DNA of 64,000 bases from Litoribacillus peritrichatus (GTDB lineage: Bacteria > Pseudomonadota > Gammaproteobacteria > Pseudomonadales > Litoribrevibacteraceae): contig NZ_BAABBN010000012.1 of assembly GCF_039537985.1 (NCBI RefSeq), positions 248,001-312,000 on the forward strand, written 5' to 3'. Below are positions 34,446 to 43,549 of the stretch, one piece after another (the stretch's first letter is position 1; every line of letters starts with the position of its first letter). The position numbers and the translations under genes are program-made. The notes below the pieces were generated by a model. The model had not been told where the DNA came from. It saw only the letters and a program-made list of their open reading frames with translations, and ran no database searches.

Positions 34446-35312
34446 ATGGAGCTCCACTCAATCAAAGCCAAACTGGTCGATGTATTCGCCAGCTCAAAAT
34501 TAGCAGGCAATGGCTTAACCATCTTCTGGAACTGTTCGGATATAACTGAACAAGATATGTTGAGTCTGACACGTGAAATGCGCCAATTTGAGTCCATCTT
34601 TGTATTAAGTGAACCTGGTACTTCTCCTGTTCGTGCCCGAATTTTCACCATGGAAGAAGAGTTAGATTTTGCCGGCCATCCGCTTATTGGTCTCGCCGCA
34701 CATCTTCATGAAGAGTATGGTTCTGAAGCAACCCATCACTGGACAATTCAGCTTAATAAGAAACAAGTTGAGATGATTAGTACTCAACAAGAAGGGTTTA
34801 TTACCGCCGAAATGAATCAGGGTACACCGGAGTTTTTGGGGGTCTTAGATGAGCAGAGTCGAGTTGAGGTGTTTAATGCACTGAACCTGCCCGAGTCCAG
34901 TAGAGCCGACATGCCTTGTCAGGTTGTATCCACTGGACTGGATTACCTGATCGTCCCGATCACTTCAGGCATAGAGCACGCCAAAATATCAATTCCCGAC
35001 TTTGAAGCACTGCTTGAGCAACACAAAGCCAAGTTCGTTTATGTGTTAGACATAAACACTTTTGAAGGCCGAACCTGGAATAACGAAGGAACGGTGGAAG
35101 ACATCGCCACGGGCAGTGCTGCTGGTCCGGCCGCTGCCTTTCTGCACCAGGCGGGTTTGGTTAAAACCCGGCAAAGCTTTCAAATCAGTCAGGGACGTTT
35201 TGTCAGTCGACCAAGCAAAATAAATTGTCTGGTATCTGACCAAGAATCAGAACTTGAAATCCTGATCAGTGGCGACGTTCATTCGATTGCAAACATCCAT
35301 TTTTCCAGTTAG
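34446..35312 (+). CDS. PhzF family isomerase-like protein
   Basis: A 288-residue protein of the diaminopimelate-epimerase-like PhzF fold. The start shows VDVFASSKLAGNGL with the catalytic Glu in REMRQFESIFV, and the second half has EDIATGSAAGPAAAFL, the duplicated-domain glycine signature. PhzF isomerises an intermediate of phenazine synthesis; this solitary relative has no phenazine neighbours, so its substrate is unknown. A terminator lies about 30 bases after the stop. Confidence 0.9.
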   Translation: MELHSIKAKLVDVFASSKLAGNGLTIFWNCSDITEQDMLSLTREMRQFESIFVLSEPGTSPVRARIFTMEEELDFAGHPLIGLAAHLHEEYGSEATHHWTIQLNKKQVEMISTQQEGFITAEMNQGTPEFLGVLDEQSRVEVFNALNLPESSRADMPCQVVSTGLDYLIVPITSGIEHAKISIPDFEALLEQHKAKFVYVLDINTFEGRTWNNEGTVEDIATGSAAGPAAAFLHQAGLVKTRQSFQISQGRFVSRPSKINCLVSDQESELEILISGDVHSIANIHFSS

Positions 35313-35339
35313 TCGGATTCACCAGCACTCAAAATAAAA

Positions 35340-35362
35340 CCCGCCAGTAATCCAGTGGCGGG
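35340..35362. terminator. Bidirectional terminator
   Basis: A perfect 7-bp stem CCCGCCA/TGGCGGG separates the converging PhzF and 5'-nucleotidase genes. Toward the minus strand it is followed by TTTTATTTT. Confidence 0.8.
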
Positions 35363-35400
35363 CTTATACTTTTAGAATGCTTGACTTTATGAACAAAAAA

Positions 35401-37443
35401 CTAAGGCAATACGGTATCGGCTCTTGCACTTAGGTTCTGAATGCGTTCATCATCTGCAAGGTCCGTTTCAACGACGTTAAACGAAGTATCAGCTGCAAAG
35501 TTCGCTTGCAGATATTCCGCCAACGCATCTTGTTCTGAACCGGGATCAGCAAAAGTAGCTAACCCGTCTTCATCCAAAACATCTTCAAGCTCAATTTCAT
35601 TCACCAACGGGAACGACCAAGGATAACCATCACCACCCACGCCTTCGTTATTACTTGCCAAAAATCCTAACGTAACAATTCGGAAAGTACGCGCTGGGTC
35701 ACCTTGTAAAACACCATTTTCCACAACCGCATCCACCACATTACCATCGGCATCTAACACAGCTACAGAACGAACACGTTCACCCACTTGAGTAACGGTA
35801 GCGCCATCCGCCATGCGCGGATTTCGAGCGGGATCAAAGCTGAAGCGAACACCTGCCACCTGAGCAAAACGACCAGCCCCATTCTCAACCCCGGACACCG
35901 CATGCTCTAACACATCAAATAACGTTTGAGCGGTAATATCCATAATCGTGAGGCTGTTGTTAAAACGTAATGAGCCTTCCAGATCAAACTGGGATATATC
36001 GCCGGTTCCCTTACCAACCTGGGCATTGGCTGGGTTCGGCGAAAAAGTAAGATCATCTGCATTTGTAGATCCGGGAGGAAACGATACTAAACCGATATCA
36101 TCTCGAATTCCCCCTCCGTTTTTAATGGAGATTTGTACGGTGTTATCGTATTGCTGAGCCTGCCACAGGTTCGCGTCCGCAGTGAGATTCCCCAAGTTCG
36201 TTTCCTGAGTTCTGACCTGGCCACGTCGACCATCCAGGTACACGCTGGAGTTACCTAGAATATTGCCATCACGCTCCGCAAGAACCAGCTGTAAACCCGT
36301 GACAATCTCAGTAACTTCGGAATTTATGTGACCACTCAAATTCTCAACGGTCGTTTCATCTGAGGCATAAACACCATTTACTGCCTCATCCAACGACGAC
36401 ATAACCAAAACACCACTCGCATCAAACTCGGCAACTAAGCGCCCAAGATACTTGTAATCGCCGTCGGTATTCACCACTAAAGTTGGATTGCCATCTGCAT
36501 CGTCAAAACTCAACGGATAATTGTCTGCCGCTGTATCCCCCACCAACAAGCGATCATTGGCATCTGCCAGTAAAGTATTTGAGCCTCCGGCAACGATTAT
36601 ATCTACGTCCGTCAGTAATTCGGCCAGATCTTTTTCAATTTCAATCACTTGCATGTGGGAAAGAAGAATAATTTTATTGACCCCTTCCTCAACCAATGCA
36701 TTAACCGCAGGCTGAATCGACGCAGCCAATGCCACATGATCCGTCGTGGAATCAGGCAGAATATCAATGTCTCCGGTATTGGTGATGCTGGCTAAGGTTG
36801 GAGTGGTTGCGCCAACCACGCCAATTTTTTCTCCACCCACCTCAATGATCGTTGATTTCGCCAAAGCATTCGGAACATCACCGGCATTCTGGCCGTCAGC
36901 TTTCACCAAATCGCTCAGATTCGCATCCGTTGAAAAATTGAGATTAGCACTTAAATATGGAAATTTAGCTCCGGCGTAGTTGCCACTTGCCGCAACAATG
37001 CTTGCGAACTCAGCCGTACCACCATCCAGATCGTGGTTGCCAACCGCTGAAGCCTGATACCCTATTGCATTCATAAAGGCGATGTCGGCACGGCCATTAC
37101 CTGCCTCACCAACGCCACTGATAAAGTTCATGGCATTGTCTGATGCCGCAAAATACCTGGGGCCAGGAATATAGTTATCGCCAGAACTCAACAACAAAGT
37201 GTTGTTCGGGTAATCAGCACGAAGTGCGCCTACAATTGCCGAAAACGACTCGACATTGTCCAGTGCACCTGTCGCGCCATCCATATCAGCATTATGCAGC
37301 AACTGTAATGTAAAGTTTCCCGCAGAGGATGCCGCGTTAGCGTCAAAAGAACCTGAAGAGCTGTCACTATCACTGCAACCCGTTAATAACGCAGCCATTG
37401 CCAATGAAAGTGCACAAACTTCAAACCTGATGTTAAGACTCAT
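35401..37443 (-). CDS. Lipoprotein 5'-nucleotidase/metallophosphatase (UshA-like)
   Basis: A 680-residue predicted lipoprotein; the lipobox is LLTGC near residue 23. The N-terminal metallophosphatase domain reads LLHNADMDG (a DxD where classical enzymes have DxH), then SSGDNYIPGP and VGNHDLDGG. The C-terminal 5'-nucleotidase domain includes IKNGGGIRDD. The enzyme should release phosphate from extracellular nucleotides. ATG 37443 has an AAAGGA leader. It could feed nucleosides to the adenosine deaminase near 59 kb, but that gene is not linked. Confidence 0.88.
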   Translation of the reverse strand: MSLNIRFEVCALSLAMAALLTGCSDSDSSSGSFDANAASSAGNFTLQLLHNADMDGATGALDNVESFSAIVGALRADYPNNTLLLSSGDNYIPGPRYFAASDNAMNFISGVGEAGNGRADIAFMNAIGYQASAVGNHDLDGGTAEFASIVAASGNYAGAKFPYLSANLNFSTDANLSDLVKADGQNAGDVPNALAKSTIIEVGGEKIGVVGATTPTLASITNTGDIDILPDSTTDHVALAASIQPAVNALVEEGVNKIILLSHMQVIEIEKDLAELLTDVDIIVAGGSNTLLADANDRLLVGDTAADNYPLSFDDADGNPTLVVNTDGDYKYLGRLVAEFDASGVLVMSSLDEAVNGVYASDETTVENLSGHINSEVTEIVTGLQLVLAERDGNILGNSSVYLDGRRGQVRTQETNLGNLTADANLWQAQQYDNTVQISIKNGGGIRDDIGLVSFPPGSTNADDLTFSPNPANAQVGKGTGDISQFDLEGSLRFNNSLTIMDITAQTLFDVLEHAVSGVENGAGRFAQVAGVRFSFDPARNPRMADGATVTQVGERVRSVAVLDADGNVVDAVVENGVLQGDPARTFRIVTLGFLASNNEGVGGDGYPWSFPLVNEIELEDVLDEDGLATFADPGSEQDALAEYLQANFAADTSFNVVETDLADDERIQNLSARADTVLP

Positions 37444-37658
37444 AAATCAATCCTTTGAAAATGATTGGTAATTTACGAGCCAGTCTATGAGCCAGATAGT
37501 GACAACTTTATTAAAAGATTTTAAAGACTTCTTCTATTATGAAATAACATAAAAATAAATATCTAAGTATCTGGCCATTTGGAGATAAGAATGGAATTTT
37601 TGCAGGGACTGCAGAAGCATCTACAGCAAAACAATAATCAACAAAATGCGGAGTCAGT

Positions 37659-38549
37659 GTGCCCCTTAGGTATGGCAATCTGTCAATGAGCATTTTAAAA
37701 CAACGATTAACGAGGCAGTTTATTATTGAGGTTTTTGGAGCAAGGGTTCAACCCATTGTTCAGCTTAATTATTATATTTTGACCCTGATAGGGCTATGCT
37801 GCGCCACCGGGATGACTTATGGTGAAACGCGCTCAGACTCACCGACCCTCCAGGTTGTCGGGGCTGAATTCCCTCCCTACTTTACTGACAAACACAAAGA
37901 TCACGGCATTTTGGGCTTAGTCTTGCGGGCAGCACTGAGTCGCCATGGTTATCACTTAGAATTTAAGGTTAAGCCCTTCGCCAGGGCAGTCGAGGAGGTA
38001 AAGACAGGACGGGCAGACATTCTCGCAGCCACCTACAAAACACCAGAGAGAGAAGTGTTGTTCCACTTTTCCTACCCCATTATTGAATCTGAGGTGCTTC
38101 TCATCAAACACAGTGCGACGGACATTCATTACCAAACACTGGAGGATTTAGTCTCCTATCGAATAGGTAAAATTCGCAGATCCAGCTCTACCCTCAACAT
38201 AGATCAGCTGTCGAACTTAAATATCATTCAGGTAAACTCTTACACTCAAGGCCTCAACATGTTGCTACTGGACAGAATCGACCTGATGATCTTCAACCAA
38301 CTCGTACTGAAACATTATCTTAACAGTCCCAGTTACTCCAAAAAACGATCCAAACTGCAAACTTTGACGCCTGCCTTAGGTAAGCAAAAGACGTACGCTG
38401 CGATCTCGAAGAAGATTAACAACCACCAGGCATTGTCAAACACCCTGAACACCACGTTAGAAACGCTCTCAATGAACGGTCAGCTGGAGCGGATGATTGA
38501 AAGCTATCTGCAATCCGCTTACCCAGCAGACAATGACCACAAAAATTAA
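37659..38549 (+). CDS. Periplasmic solute-binding protein, orphan
   Basis: A 296-residue protein (287 if ATG 37686 is used). A signal-like hydrophobic segment (YYILTLIGLCCATGM) precedes a family-3 binding core: VVGAEFPPYF, GILGLVLRAAL, then a KPFARAVEEVKTGRADIL motif. GTG at 37659 has a GGAG leader, so it is preferred. No transport genes adjoin. It shares the P-F/W-x-RA motif with the other orphan binding proteins. Confidence 0.78.
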   Translation: MPLRYGNLSMSILKQRLTRQFIIEVFGARVQPIVQLNYYILTLIGLCCATGMTYGETRSDSPTLQVVGAEFPPYFTDKHKDHGILGLVLRAALSRHGYHLEFKVKPFARAVEEVKTGRADILAATYKTPEREVLFHFSYPIIESEVLLIKHSATDIHYQTLEDLVSYRIGKIRRSSSTLNIDQLSNLNIIQVNSYTQGLNMLLLDRIDLMIFNQLVLKHYLNSPSYSKKRSKLQTLTPALGKQKTYAAISKKINNHQALSNTLNTTLETLSMNGQLERMIESYLQSAYPADNDHKN

Positions 38550-38567
38550 GAACGTGGTAATTACCAA

Positions 38568-39176
38568 TTATTTTTCATAAGACGCCAGAAACATATCCAC
38601 CGTTCGCTCAACGATGACCGCTTGCGCCTCTTTTGATGGCTTCGGCTGACCCATCACCACAACGGGCCAAAATACGGCACCTTTAATCAAGCTGGTGAAT
38701 TGGTTACTCGCAAAACAGATATCTTCTATCTGCAGTGCACCCTGCTGTCTTGCTTCCTCCAAAAAACGGCTGAACAAGTCATCTCCCTCTTGAGCTTTAT
38801 CCATAAGAGCACACATTTTATCCGGCGAACGAATCGTCTCCGATAATACGAGTCTCGCCAATTGCACTAAATCTTCATTCAACATCACTTGAATTTTCGC
38901 ATCAGCAATTGCGATTAATTGATCTCGGACGGGTCGATCCGCTTGAAACGTAAAAGCCATACTTTGACTGAATAAAGCAACCAACTCCAGAACTATGGCT
39001 GAGAACAAATCCTCTTTACTTGAAAAATGGTTGTATACCGTCCGCTTGGAAACACCAGCAATGCTCGCGACATGATCCATACTGGTCGCGGCAAACCCTT
39101 GATCAATGAACGCTTGTTTGGCGCCGTTTAAAATTGCGTGTCGTTTTTGTTCAGACACAGATAGCTTTTTATCCAA
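38568..39176 (-). CDS. TetR-family regulator (AefR-like)
   Basis: A 202-residue TetR protein. The N-terminal HTH (about 13-60) reads HAILNGAKQAFIDQGFAATS followed by VSKRTVYNHFSSKEDLF. The C-terminal domain resembles the AefR group. The start is TTG at 39176; no suitable ATG exists. It is divergent from a metallo-beta-lactamase-fold lipoprotein, and a perfect palindrome between them is the likely operator. Its inducing ligand is not known. Confidence 0.9.
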   Translation of the reverse strand: MDKKLSVSEQKRHAILNGAKQAFIDQGFAATSMDHVASIAGVSKRTVYNHFSSKEDLFSAIVLELVALFSQSMAFTFQADRPVRDQLIAIADAKIQVMLNEDLVQLARLVLSETIRSPDKMCALMDKAQEGDDLFSRFLEEARQQGALQIEDICFASNQFTSLIKGAVFWPVVVMGQPKPSKEAQAVIVERTVDMFLASYEK

Positions 39177-39249
39177 TGCGTTAGCCCATTCATAAATTAC
39201 ATTTCATCGGCAATTTTACACTTCCAAGTTTACTTTTCAAAATCCTTAT

Positions 39250-39272
39250 GTAAACTAGCCAGTGTAGTTTAC
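39250..39272. promoter_or_regulatory. Probable TetR operator
   Basis: GTAAACTA-N7-TAGTTTAC (39250-39257, 39265-39272) is a perfect 8-bp inverted repeat in the divergent region, about 28 bases before the lipoprotein start. AGTTTACTTTT is also repeated at 39227-39237 and 39266-39276. Confidence 0.65.
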
Positions 39273-39300
39273 TTTTATACAACCTGTTACAGAGAGCTCC

Positions 39301-40407
39301 ATGAAGCCACATAAGACGAAAACAACAGTCGTGATCGCAGGTTTATGCCTATTAGGAGGGCTTACCATGTCGGCGTGTTCCTTGAACGCAAATATCACCG
39401 AAAACCTCAACGATAAAGTCCAGTCCAGTAACTTTGCGAACGGCAAATTTTACAACGACAAGCGAACACCCGGATTTGAATGGGGCAAAACGTGGAAGAT
39501 CCTAAAACGATACATCACGGAGCCACAAGTCAATACCGAGCCTTCAGCGGTGATTCCTGTCACCCCTATGTTGACTGAAGATTTACTTTCCACTGAGCAA
39601 GATTCCGTGTGGCGACTCGGCCACTCCAGTATGCTTTTGAAAATCAGCAACGAATTCGTTTTGCTGGACCCCATGTTTTCGGAGCGCGCTTCGCCTTTTT
39701 CAATGATGGGACCAAAACGATTTCACCAACCCCCGATTAGTATTCATCAGCTGCCTCACATTAAAGCGGTGGTCATTTCACACAATCATTACGACCACCT
39801 TGATGAAGCCAGCATCCAACAACTTGCTGACCGTGTAGACCAGTTCATCGTTCCATTGGGCAATGGCGCGGATTTAATATCCTGGGGAATTCATCCAGAG
39901 AAAATCAAAGAACTCGACTGGTGGCAACAAACCGAGATAAGCGACATTACTATTACGGCTACACCGTCCCAGCACTTTTCAGGCCGGGGTTTGGGGGATG
40001 GGAACAAAACATTATGGGCCTCTTACGTGATCAACTCGCCTCAAACCAAAATTTTCTTTACCGGTGATAGCGGGTATTTCAACGGTTTCAAGGAAATCGG
40101 AAAGCGCTTTGGTCCCTTTGACCTCACGTTAATCGAAACCGGGGCGTACGACAAAATGTGGTCAGATGTGCATATGCAGCCCAAAGAAAGCCTGCAAACG
40201 CATTTGGATGTAAAAGGTAAAAAGATGTTGCCCGTGCACAATGGCACGTTCAATTTAGCTTTTCATGAATGGACAGACCCATTCGATCAAATCAGCCAGC
40301 TGGCACAAGAAAAAGATGTGGATTTATTAACCCCTAAAATGGGCGACAGAGTGACCATCCACGATAAAAACCAAACACTGGCCTGGTGGCAACCACTGAA
40401 AAATTGA
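39301..40407 (+). CDS. Metallo-beta-lactamase-fold lipoprotein, RomA/NAPE-PLD-like
   Basis: A 368-residue hydrolase with a lipoprotein-type leader (cysteine in MSAC at about residue 26). Core motifs are WRLGHSSMLLKI, the HNHYDHLD zinc site, SQHFSGRG, FFTGDSGYF and LLPVHNGTF-like PVHNGTF near the end. The arrangement matches the RomA/UlaG/NAPE-PLD branch of the family. RomA overexpression is linked to outer-membrane and multidrug changes in Enterobacter, but the natural substrate is not established. It is regulated most likely by the divergent TetR protein. Confidence 0.87.
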   Translation: MKPHKTKTTVVIAGLCLLGGLTMSACSLNANITENLNDKVQSSNFANGKFYNDKRTPGFEWGKTWKILKRYITEPQVNTEPSAVIPVTPMLTEDLLSTEQDSVWRLGHSSMLLKISNEFVLLDPMFSERASPFSMMGPKRFHQPPISIHQLPHIKAVVISHNHYDHLDEASIQQLADRVDQFIVPLGNGADLISWGIHPEKIKELDWWQQTEISDITITATPSQHFSGRGLGDGNKTLWASYVINSPQTKIFFTGDSGYFNGFKEIGKRFGPFDLTLIETGAYDKMWSDVHMQPKESLQTHLDVKGKKMLPVHNGTFNLAFHEWTDPFDQISQLAQEKDVDLLTPKMGDRVTIHDKNQTLAWWQPLKN

Positions 40408-40439
40408 TTGAGAGTTTCTTCGCCAACTCAACCAAGAAA

Positions 40440-40459
40440 AGCCGAACAGATGTTCGGCT
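40440..40459 (-). terminator. Terminator of the PACE efflux gene
   Basis: An 8-9 bp stem AGCCGAAC/GTTCGGCT with a short loop, followed in the minus direction by TTTTCTT. It also separates the converging lipoprotein gene. Confidence 0.75.
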
Positions 40460-40539
40460 CTCGTGATCTAGCTGTGAGCTAACTAACTTCCTTACAGAGA
40501 TCACATGCTCAGAAGCCATTGCTACGGTTGTATACGGAA

Positions 40540-40971
40540 TCACACCTGCTGAACAGGCGGTACACTGCCAGAAATCCGGTCTTTAACCACATCGTAAACC
40601 CAGTTAAAAATAACGGCATAGATCAGGAAAAAGATCACGGCACCAAAATCCAATGCCAGTACGGTCCAGAAGTCCAACTGCAGGACAGCCATAATGATTG
40701 GGAATGAAAACACCAGCATTCCTACCTCAAAAGCAATGCCGTGACCGATTCTCATTGCCAGGGTTCGGTTAATACGATCACTGCCATACATACGATCAAA
40801 GGCAAGATTAAATAGATAATTCCAAATCATAGCGACGACTGAAATCGTCACAGCTAACCCCGTCATTTTAAGCGGGTCTTGCTTAGTTATCAGATATGCC
40901 AGCCCAGCCAACAATATTAAAGCCACAGCTTCGAACAATAAGGAATGAAAAATTCGTTCTTTAATGGACAT
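40540..40971 (-). CDS. PACE family efflux protein (AceI-like)
   Basis: A 143-residue inner-membrane protein with four helices and two tandem bacterial-transmembrane-pair repeats: ERIFHSLLFEAVAL and RIGHGIAFEVGML. The membrane-embedded Glu that is essential in AceI (FE in the first helix) is present. PACE transporters export chlorhexidine and short-chain diamines. ATG at 40971 has a GAGG leader; the GTG at 40980 overlaps that leader. It is divergent from a LysR gene, as in the aceI/aceR arrangement. Confidence 0.92.
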   Translation of the reverse strand: MSIKERIFHSLLFEAVALILLAGLAYLITKQDPLKMTGLAVTISVVAMIWNYLFNLAFDRMYGSDRINRTLAMRIGHGIAFEVGMLVFSFPIIMAVLQLDFWTVLALDFGAVIFFLIYAVIFNWVYDVVKDRISGSVPPVQQV

Positions 40972-41036
40972 TTCTTTCACCTCAATTAACGTGTAGGCTG
41001 AATTCTATAAAGATGAAAGATAATAGAAAGTTAGTT

Positions 41037-41057
41037 ACTATCACTTTTAATGATAGT
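41037..41057. promoter_or_regulatory. Probable LysR operator
   Basis: ACTATCA-N7-TGATAGT is a perfect 7-bp inverted repeat with an ATC-N9-GAT core, the classical LysR box form. It lies about 34 bases before the LysR start and 66 before the PACE start. Confidence 0.65.
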
Positions 41058-41090
41058 TAGCTTGGTTACCGTATTTAGGATTCGATCATT

Positions 41091-41972
41091 ATGTATAACC
41101 TGGAACAACTGAAAATGTTTGTGGAAGCCGCTGAGACCGGGTCATTTTCTGCGTGTGCCCGCAAACTAGGAAAAGCGCAGTCGGCCATTAGCCAAGGTAT
41201 CGCGAACCTTGAAATAGATCTTGGAAATCAGCTCTTTGACCGAACCTCACGGAAACCTACGTTGACCAAACAAGGACAACGACTGTTGTCTTATGCTCAG
41301 GCGATACTTCTCCAAACACATGAACTGAACAGTGCTGCAAGCTCACTGTCTCACGCACAAGAAACCCATTTAATGCTGGCCGTCGATGGTGCCTTAATGG
41401 TGCCCGCCTTCGACACCCTGCTTCATCAGTTTTCTGAGATATTTCCTGCCACAGGGATAGAGTTACACTCAATTGCCAGCCCCGACATTGCCGCATTGGT
41501 ACATTCAGGGAAAGCAGACTTAGGCCTCATGTTTTGTGATCTGGTTTTTCCAAAAGAAGTGGATTTGTGTTTTCTGGGCAACCTCCCGTTCTATGCGGTG
41601 TGTAGCCCGAATCATCCTTTGGCACAACTGGAAAGTGCAAACGTCCCGGATCTGTTGCCCCACCGCCAAATCATGTTAAAAGGTGTCGACGGTCGGGAGT
41701 TGGCCCAGTTTGTAGCTCTGTCCACTCAAGTCTGGTGGAGCAACAGTTTTTACATGATTTACGACTTGCTGAAACAGGGAATGGGCTGGAGTTACTTGCC
41801 CTACCATATGGCAGAAACGGGCATCCAGAAAAAAGAGCTACACCGGATTTCACTCAGTTTCGACCATAAGCCCTGGAACCCGCCTATTGATCGGGTTATG
41901 CAAAAGAACAAGACCTCTGGCCCGGCATTATCCTGGCTGGCTAATGGCCTTAAAAATATTTTTGATCAATAA
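41091..41972 (+). CDS. LysR-type regulator, likely activator of the PACE gene
   Basis: A 293-residue LysR protein. The HTH (residues 6-61) shows FSACARKLGKAQSAISQGI and LFDRTSRKPTLTKQG. The C-terminal effector domain is complete. The arrangement, regulator divergent from a PACE transporter with an ATC-N9-GAT operator between, mirrors AceR/AceI of Acinetobacter, so diamine or biocide sensing is inferred. The next gene begins 38 bases after the stop. Confidence 0.9.
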   Translation: MYNLEQLKMFVEAAETGSFSACARKLGKAQSAISQGIANLEIDLGNQLFDRTSRKPTLTKQGQRLLSYAQAILLQTHELNSAASSLSHAQETHLMLAVDGALMVPAFDTLLHQFSEIFPATGIELHSIASPDIAALVHSGKADLGLMFCDLVFPKEVDLCFLGNLPFYAVCSPNHPLAQLESANVPDLLPHRQIMLKGVDGRELAQFVALSTQVWWSNSFYMIYDLLKQGMGWSYLPYHMAETGIQKKELHRISLSFDHKPWNPPIDRVMQKNKTSGPALSWLANGLKNIFDQ

Positions 41973-42010
41973 TTCAGATAATAAGCACCTGGATCATTTA
42001 GGACGAATAC

Positions 42011-42652
42011 ATGGACATCTTAATCATCACCTTTGCGATTATCATTGTATTAATTGGGGTTTATCAATATAAAAAGGCGCTGAAACGGAAACGAGCAGTG
42101 CGAATAGACAGCTACCAGTTTCCTAAGTCCATTCCCGAAAAAATCATCAAAACATACCCTCACCTCTCCGAAGAGCAGGTCAATCAGGTGATGTCTGGTT
42201 TAAGAGAATACTTTCACATTTGCAATCTCGCCGGTCGTAAGATGGTCGCTATGCCCTCCCAGGCTGTCGACCTTGCCTGGCATGAGTTCATTTTATTCAC
42301 CAAACACTACGAGTTATTTTGCAAGCATTGCCTTGGCCGGTTTCTTCACCATACTCCCGCTGAGGCCATGAGCACCCCTACCCTCGCACAAGACGGCATT
42401 AAACGTGTGTGGCGAATCAGCTGTCATCGAGAAGTCATCAGTCCGATAAAACCCAAACAACTGCCGATGTTATTTGCCATGGACGCCTCTCTGAAAATTC
42501 CGGACGGTTTCAACTACTCACTCAACTGCAAACACAAAAATCAAAGTGGCTATTGTGCCAGCCACATTGGTTGTGGCGGAGGCTGCACTGGCGATTCCGG
42601 CGGAAGCTCCTGTGGTAGCAGCTGTGGTGGAGGTTGCGGCGGCGGAGATTAA
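42011..42652 (+). CDS. GRDP-like membrane-anchored protein with Gly/Cys-rich tail
   Basis: A 213-residue protein. An N-terminal transmembrane helix (about 2-18) is followed by a soluble part with the motif VDLAWHEFILFTKHYELFC and FLHHT, which resembles the glycine-rich-domain-containing (GRDP-like) family. The C-terminus is a repetitive GCGGGC/SCGSSCGGGCGGGD tail. Similar Gly/Cys-rich tails occur on small bacterial membrane proteins of unknown function. It may be co-transcribed with the LysR gene 38 bases upstream. Confidence 0.65.
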   Translation: MDILIITFAIIIVLIGVYQYKKALKRKRAVRIDSYQFPKSIPEKIIKTYPHLSEEQVNQVMSGLREYFHICNLAGRKMVAMPSQAVDLAWHEFILFTKHYELFCKHCLGRFLHHTPAEAMSTPTLAQDGIKRVWRISCHREVISPIKPKQLPMLFAMDASLKIPDGFNYSLNCKHKNQSGYCASHIGCGGGCTGDSGGSSCGSSCGGGCGGGD

Positions 42653-42662
42653 TTACAACAAG

Positions 42663-43379
42663 TTAGACCACGCCATAAGCCTGTTTCATAGATGAAGTAA
42701 GTTCGCCCCCACCTCTGTTGCCAAATGGGTCAACCGTTTTACCACCTTGGAAAGTTACTCCCTCAGCCGCTTTTGCCGTCGCCTTTTTTGCCGAATCAAG
42801 TAACCAGTTAGCGGCGGCCTCTTCACTGACACCACTCTCAATCTTAGCCGCCCACTCTTGATTCAGGCGATATAATTCTTTGAACAAATAGTGATTACTT
42901 GTTTGCACCATGCCATTCCGCAGGTCTTGATCGTCTTTGAATACGGCCTCAATTTTGTCTTTGTCAGGGTGGTCGTTCTTAACGATGACGTTCCCCTCGA
43001 AATCAAAACCAAATTTAATCGGGATGGACGTATCCACCCCGGCCGCCGCCAATTTGTTGGATAAGGTTTTTTCATACGCCTGAACGTCTGCTTCAGTAAA
43101 AAGTTTTACCGGTTCCAAGTCCCTTATGTCGACTTCTTTAGCCGGTTGAACACCATCTGGTTGTCTGCCGTATTGCTGCGCCATTTGCTCATACTGATCC
43201 ACCGCTCTGGCGGCACTTGAGTTCGGGTCTTGTGCACTTTGACTAAGCGATACCTGGATAGACGAAACGGCTGAAGGGTAATCTTCTGCCAAAGGAACCA
43301 AAGAGGATGATTTAGCTGGTGTGGTTAATACCCCTACACCTGAGACATTGGTTGGTCGTAAACTGTAATGATTGTCCAT
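42663..43379 (-). CDS. Uncharacterised 238-residue protein
   Basis: I do not recognise this family. From ATG 43379 (leader GAGAGGG), the protein has no signal peptide or membrane helix. It has a low-complexity Ser/Ala/Gln N-terminal third, a structured middle region with IPIKFGFDFEGNVIV, and a Gly-rich C-terminus (GKTVDPFGNRGGGEL). It is convergent with the GRDP-like gene, 10 bases apart. A longer in-frame start at 43433 has no ribosome-binding site. Confidence 0.65.
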   Translation of the reverse strand: MDNHYSLRPTNVSGVGVLTTPAKSSSLVPLAEDYPSAVSSIQVSLSQSAQDPNSSAARAVDQYEQMAQQYGRQPDGVQPAKEVDIRDLEPVKLFTEADVQAYEKTLSNKLAAAGVDTSIPIKFGFDFEGNVIVKNDHPDKDKIEAVFKDDQDLRNGMVQTSNHYLFKELYRLNQEWAAKIESGVSEEAAANWLLDSAKKATAKAAEGVTFQGGKTVDPFGNRGGGELTSSMKQAYGVV

Positions 43380-43549
43380 GTTTGCCCTCTCCCTGAAGTG
43401 ATGAATACACTCAAAAAGCAAAAAGACAGCCAACTTTAATTATTTACTTAAATTTTCACAGCTTAGGCTTTATATCGTGACTTTCGGTTAATCATGTCAG
43501 TCTGGCTCAAGGGGCAACCCCTTGCCCTTTGCAATCATTTTTTCCTTAG

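Noticed and set aside
43508..43522. AAGGGG-CAA-CCCCTT hairpin
   Set aside because: No T-run on either side; a terminator role is unsupported.
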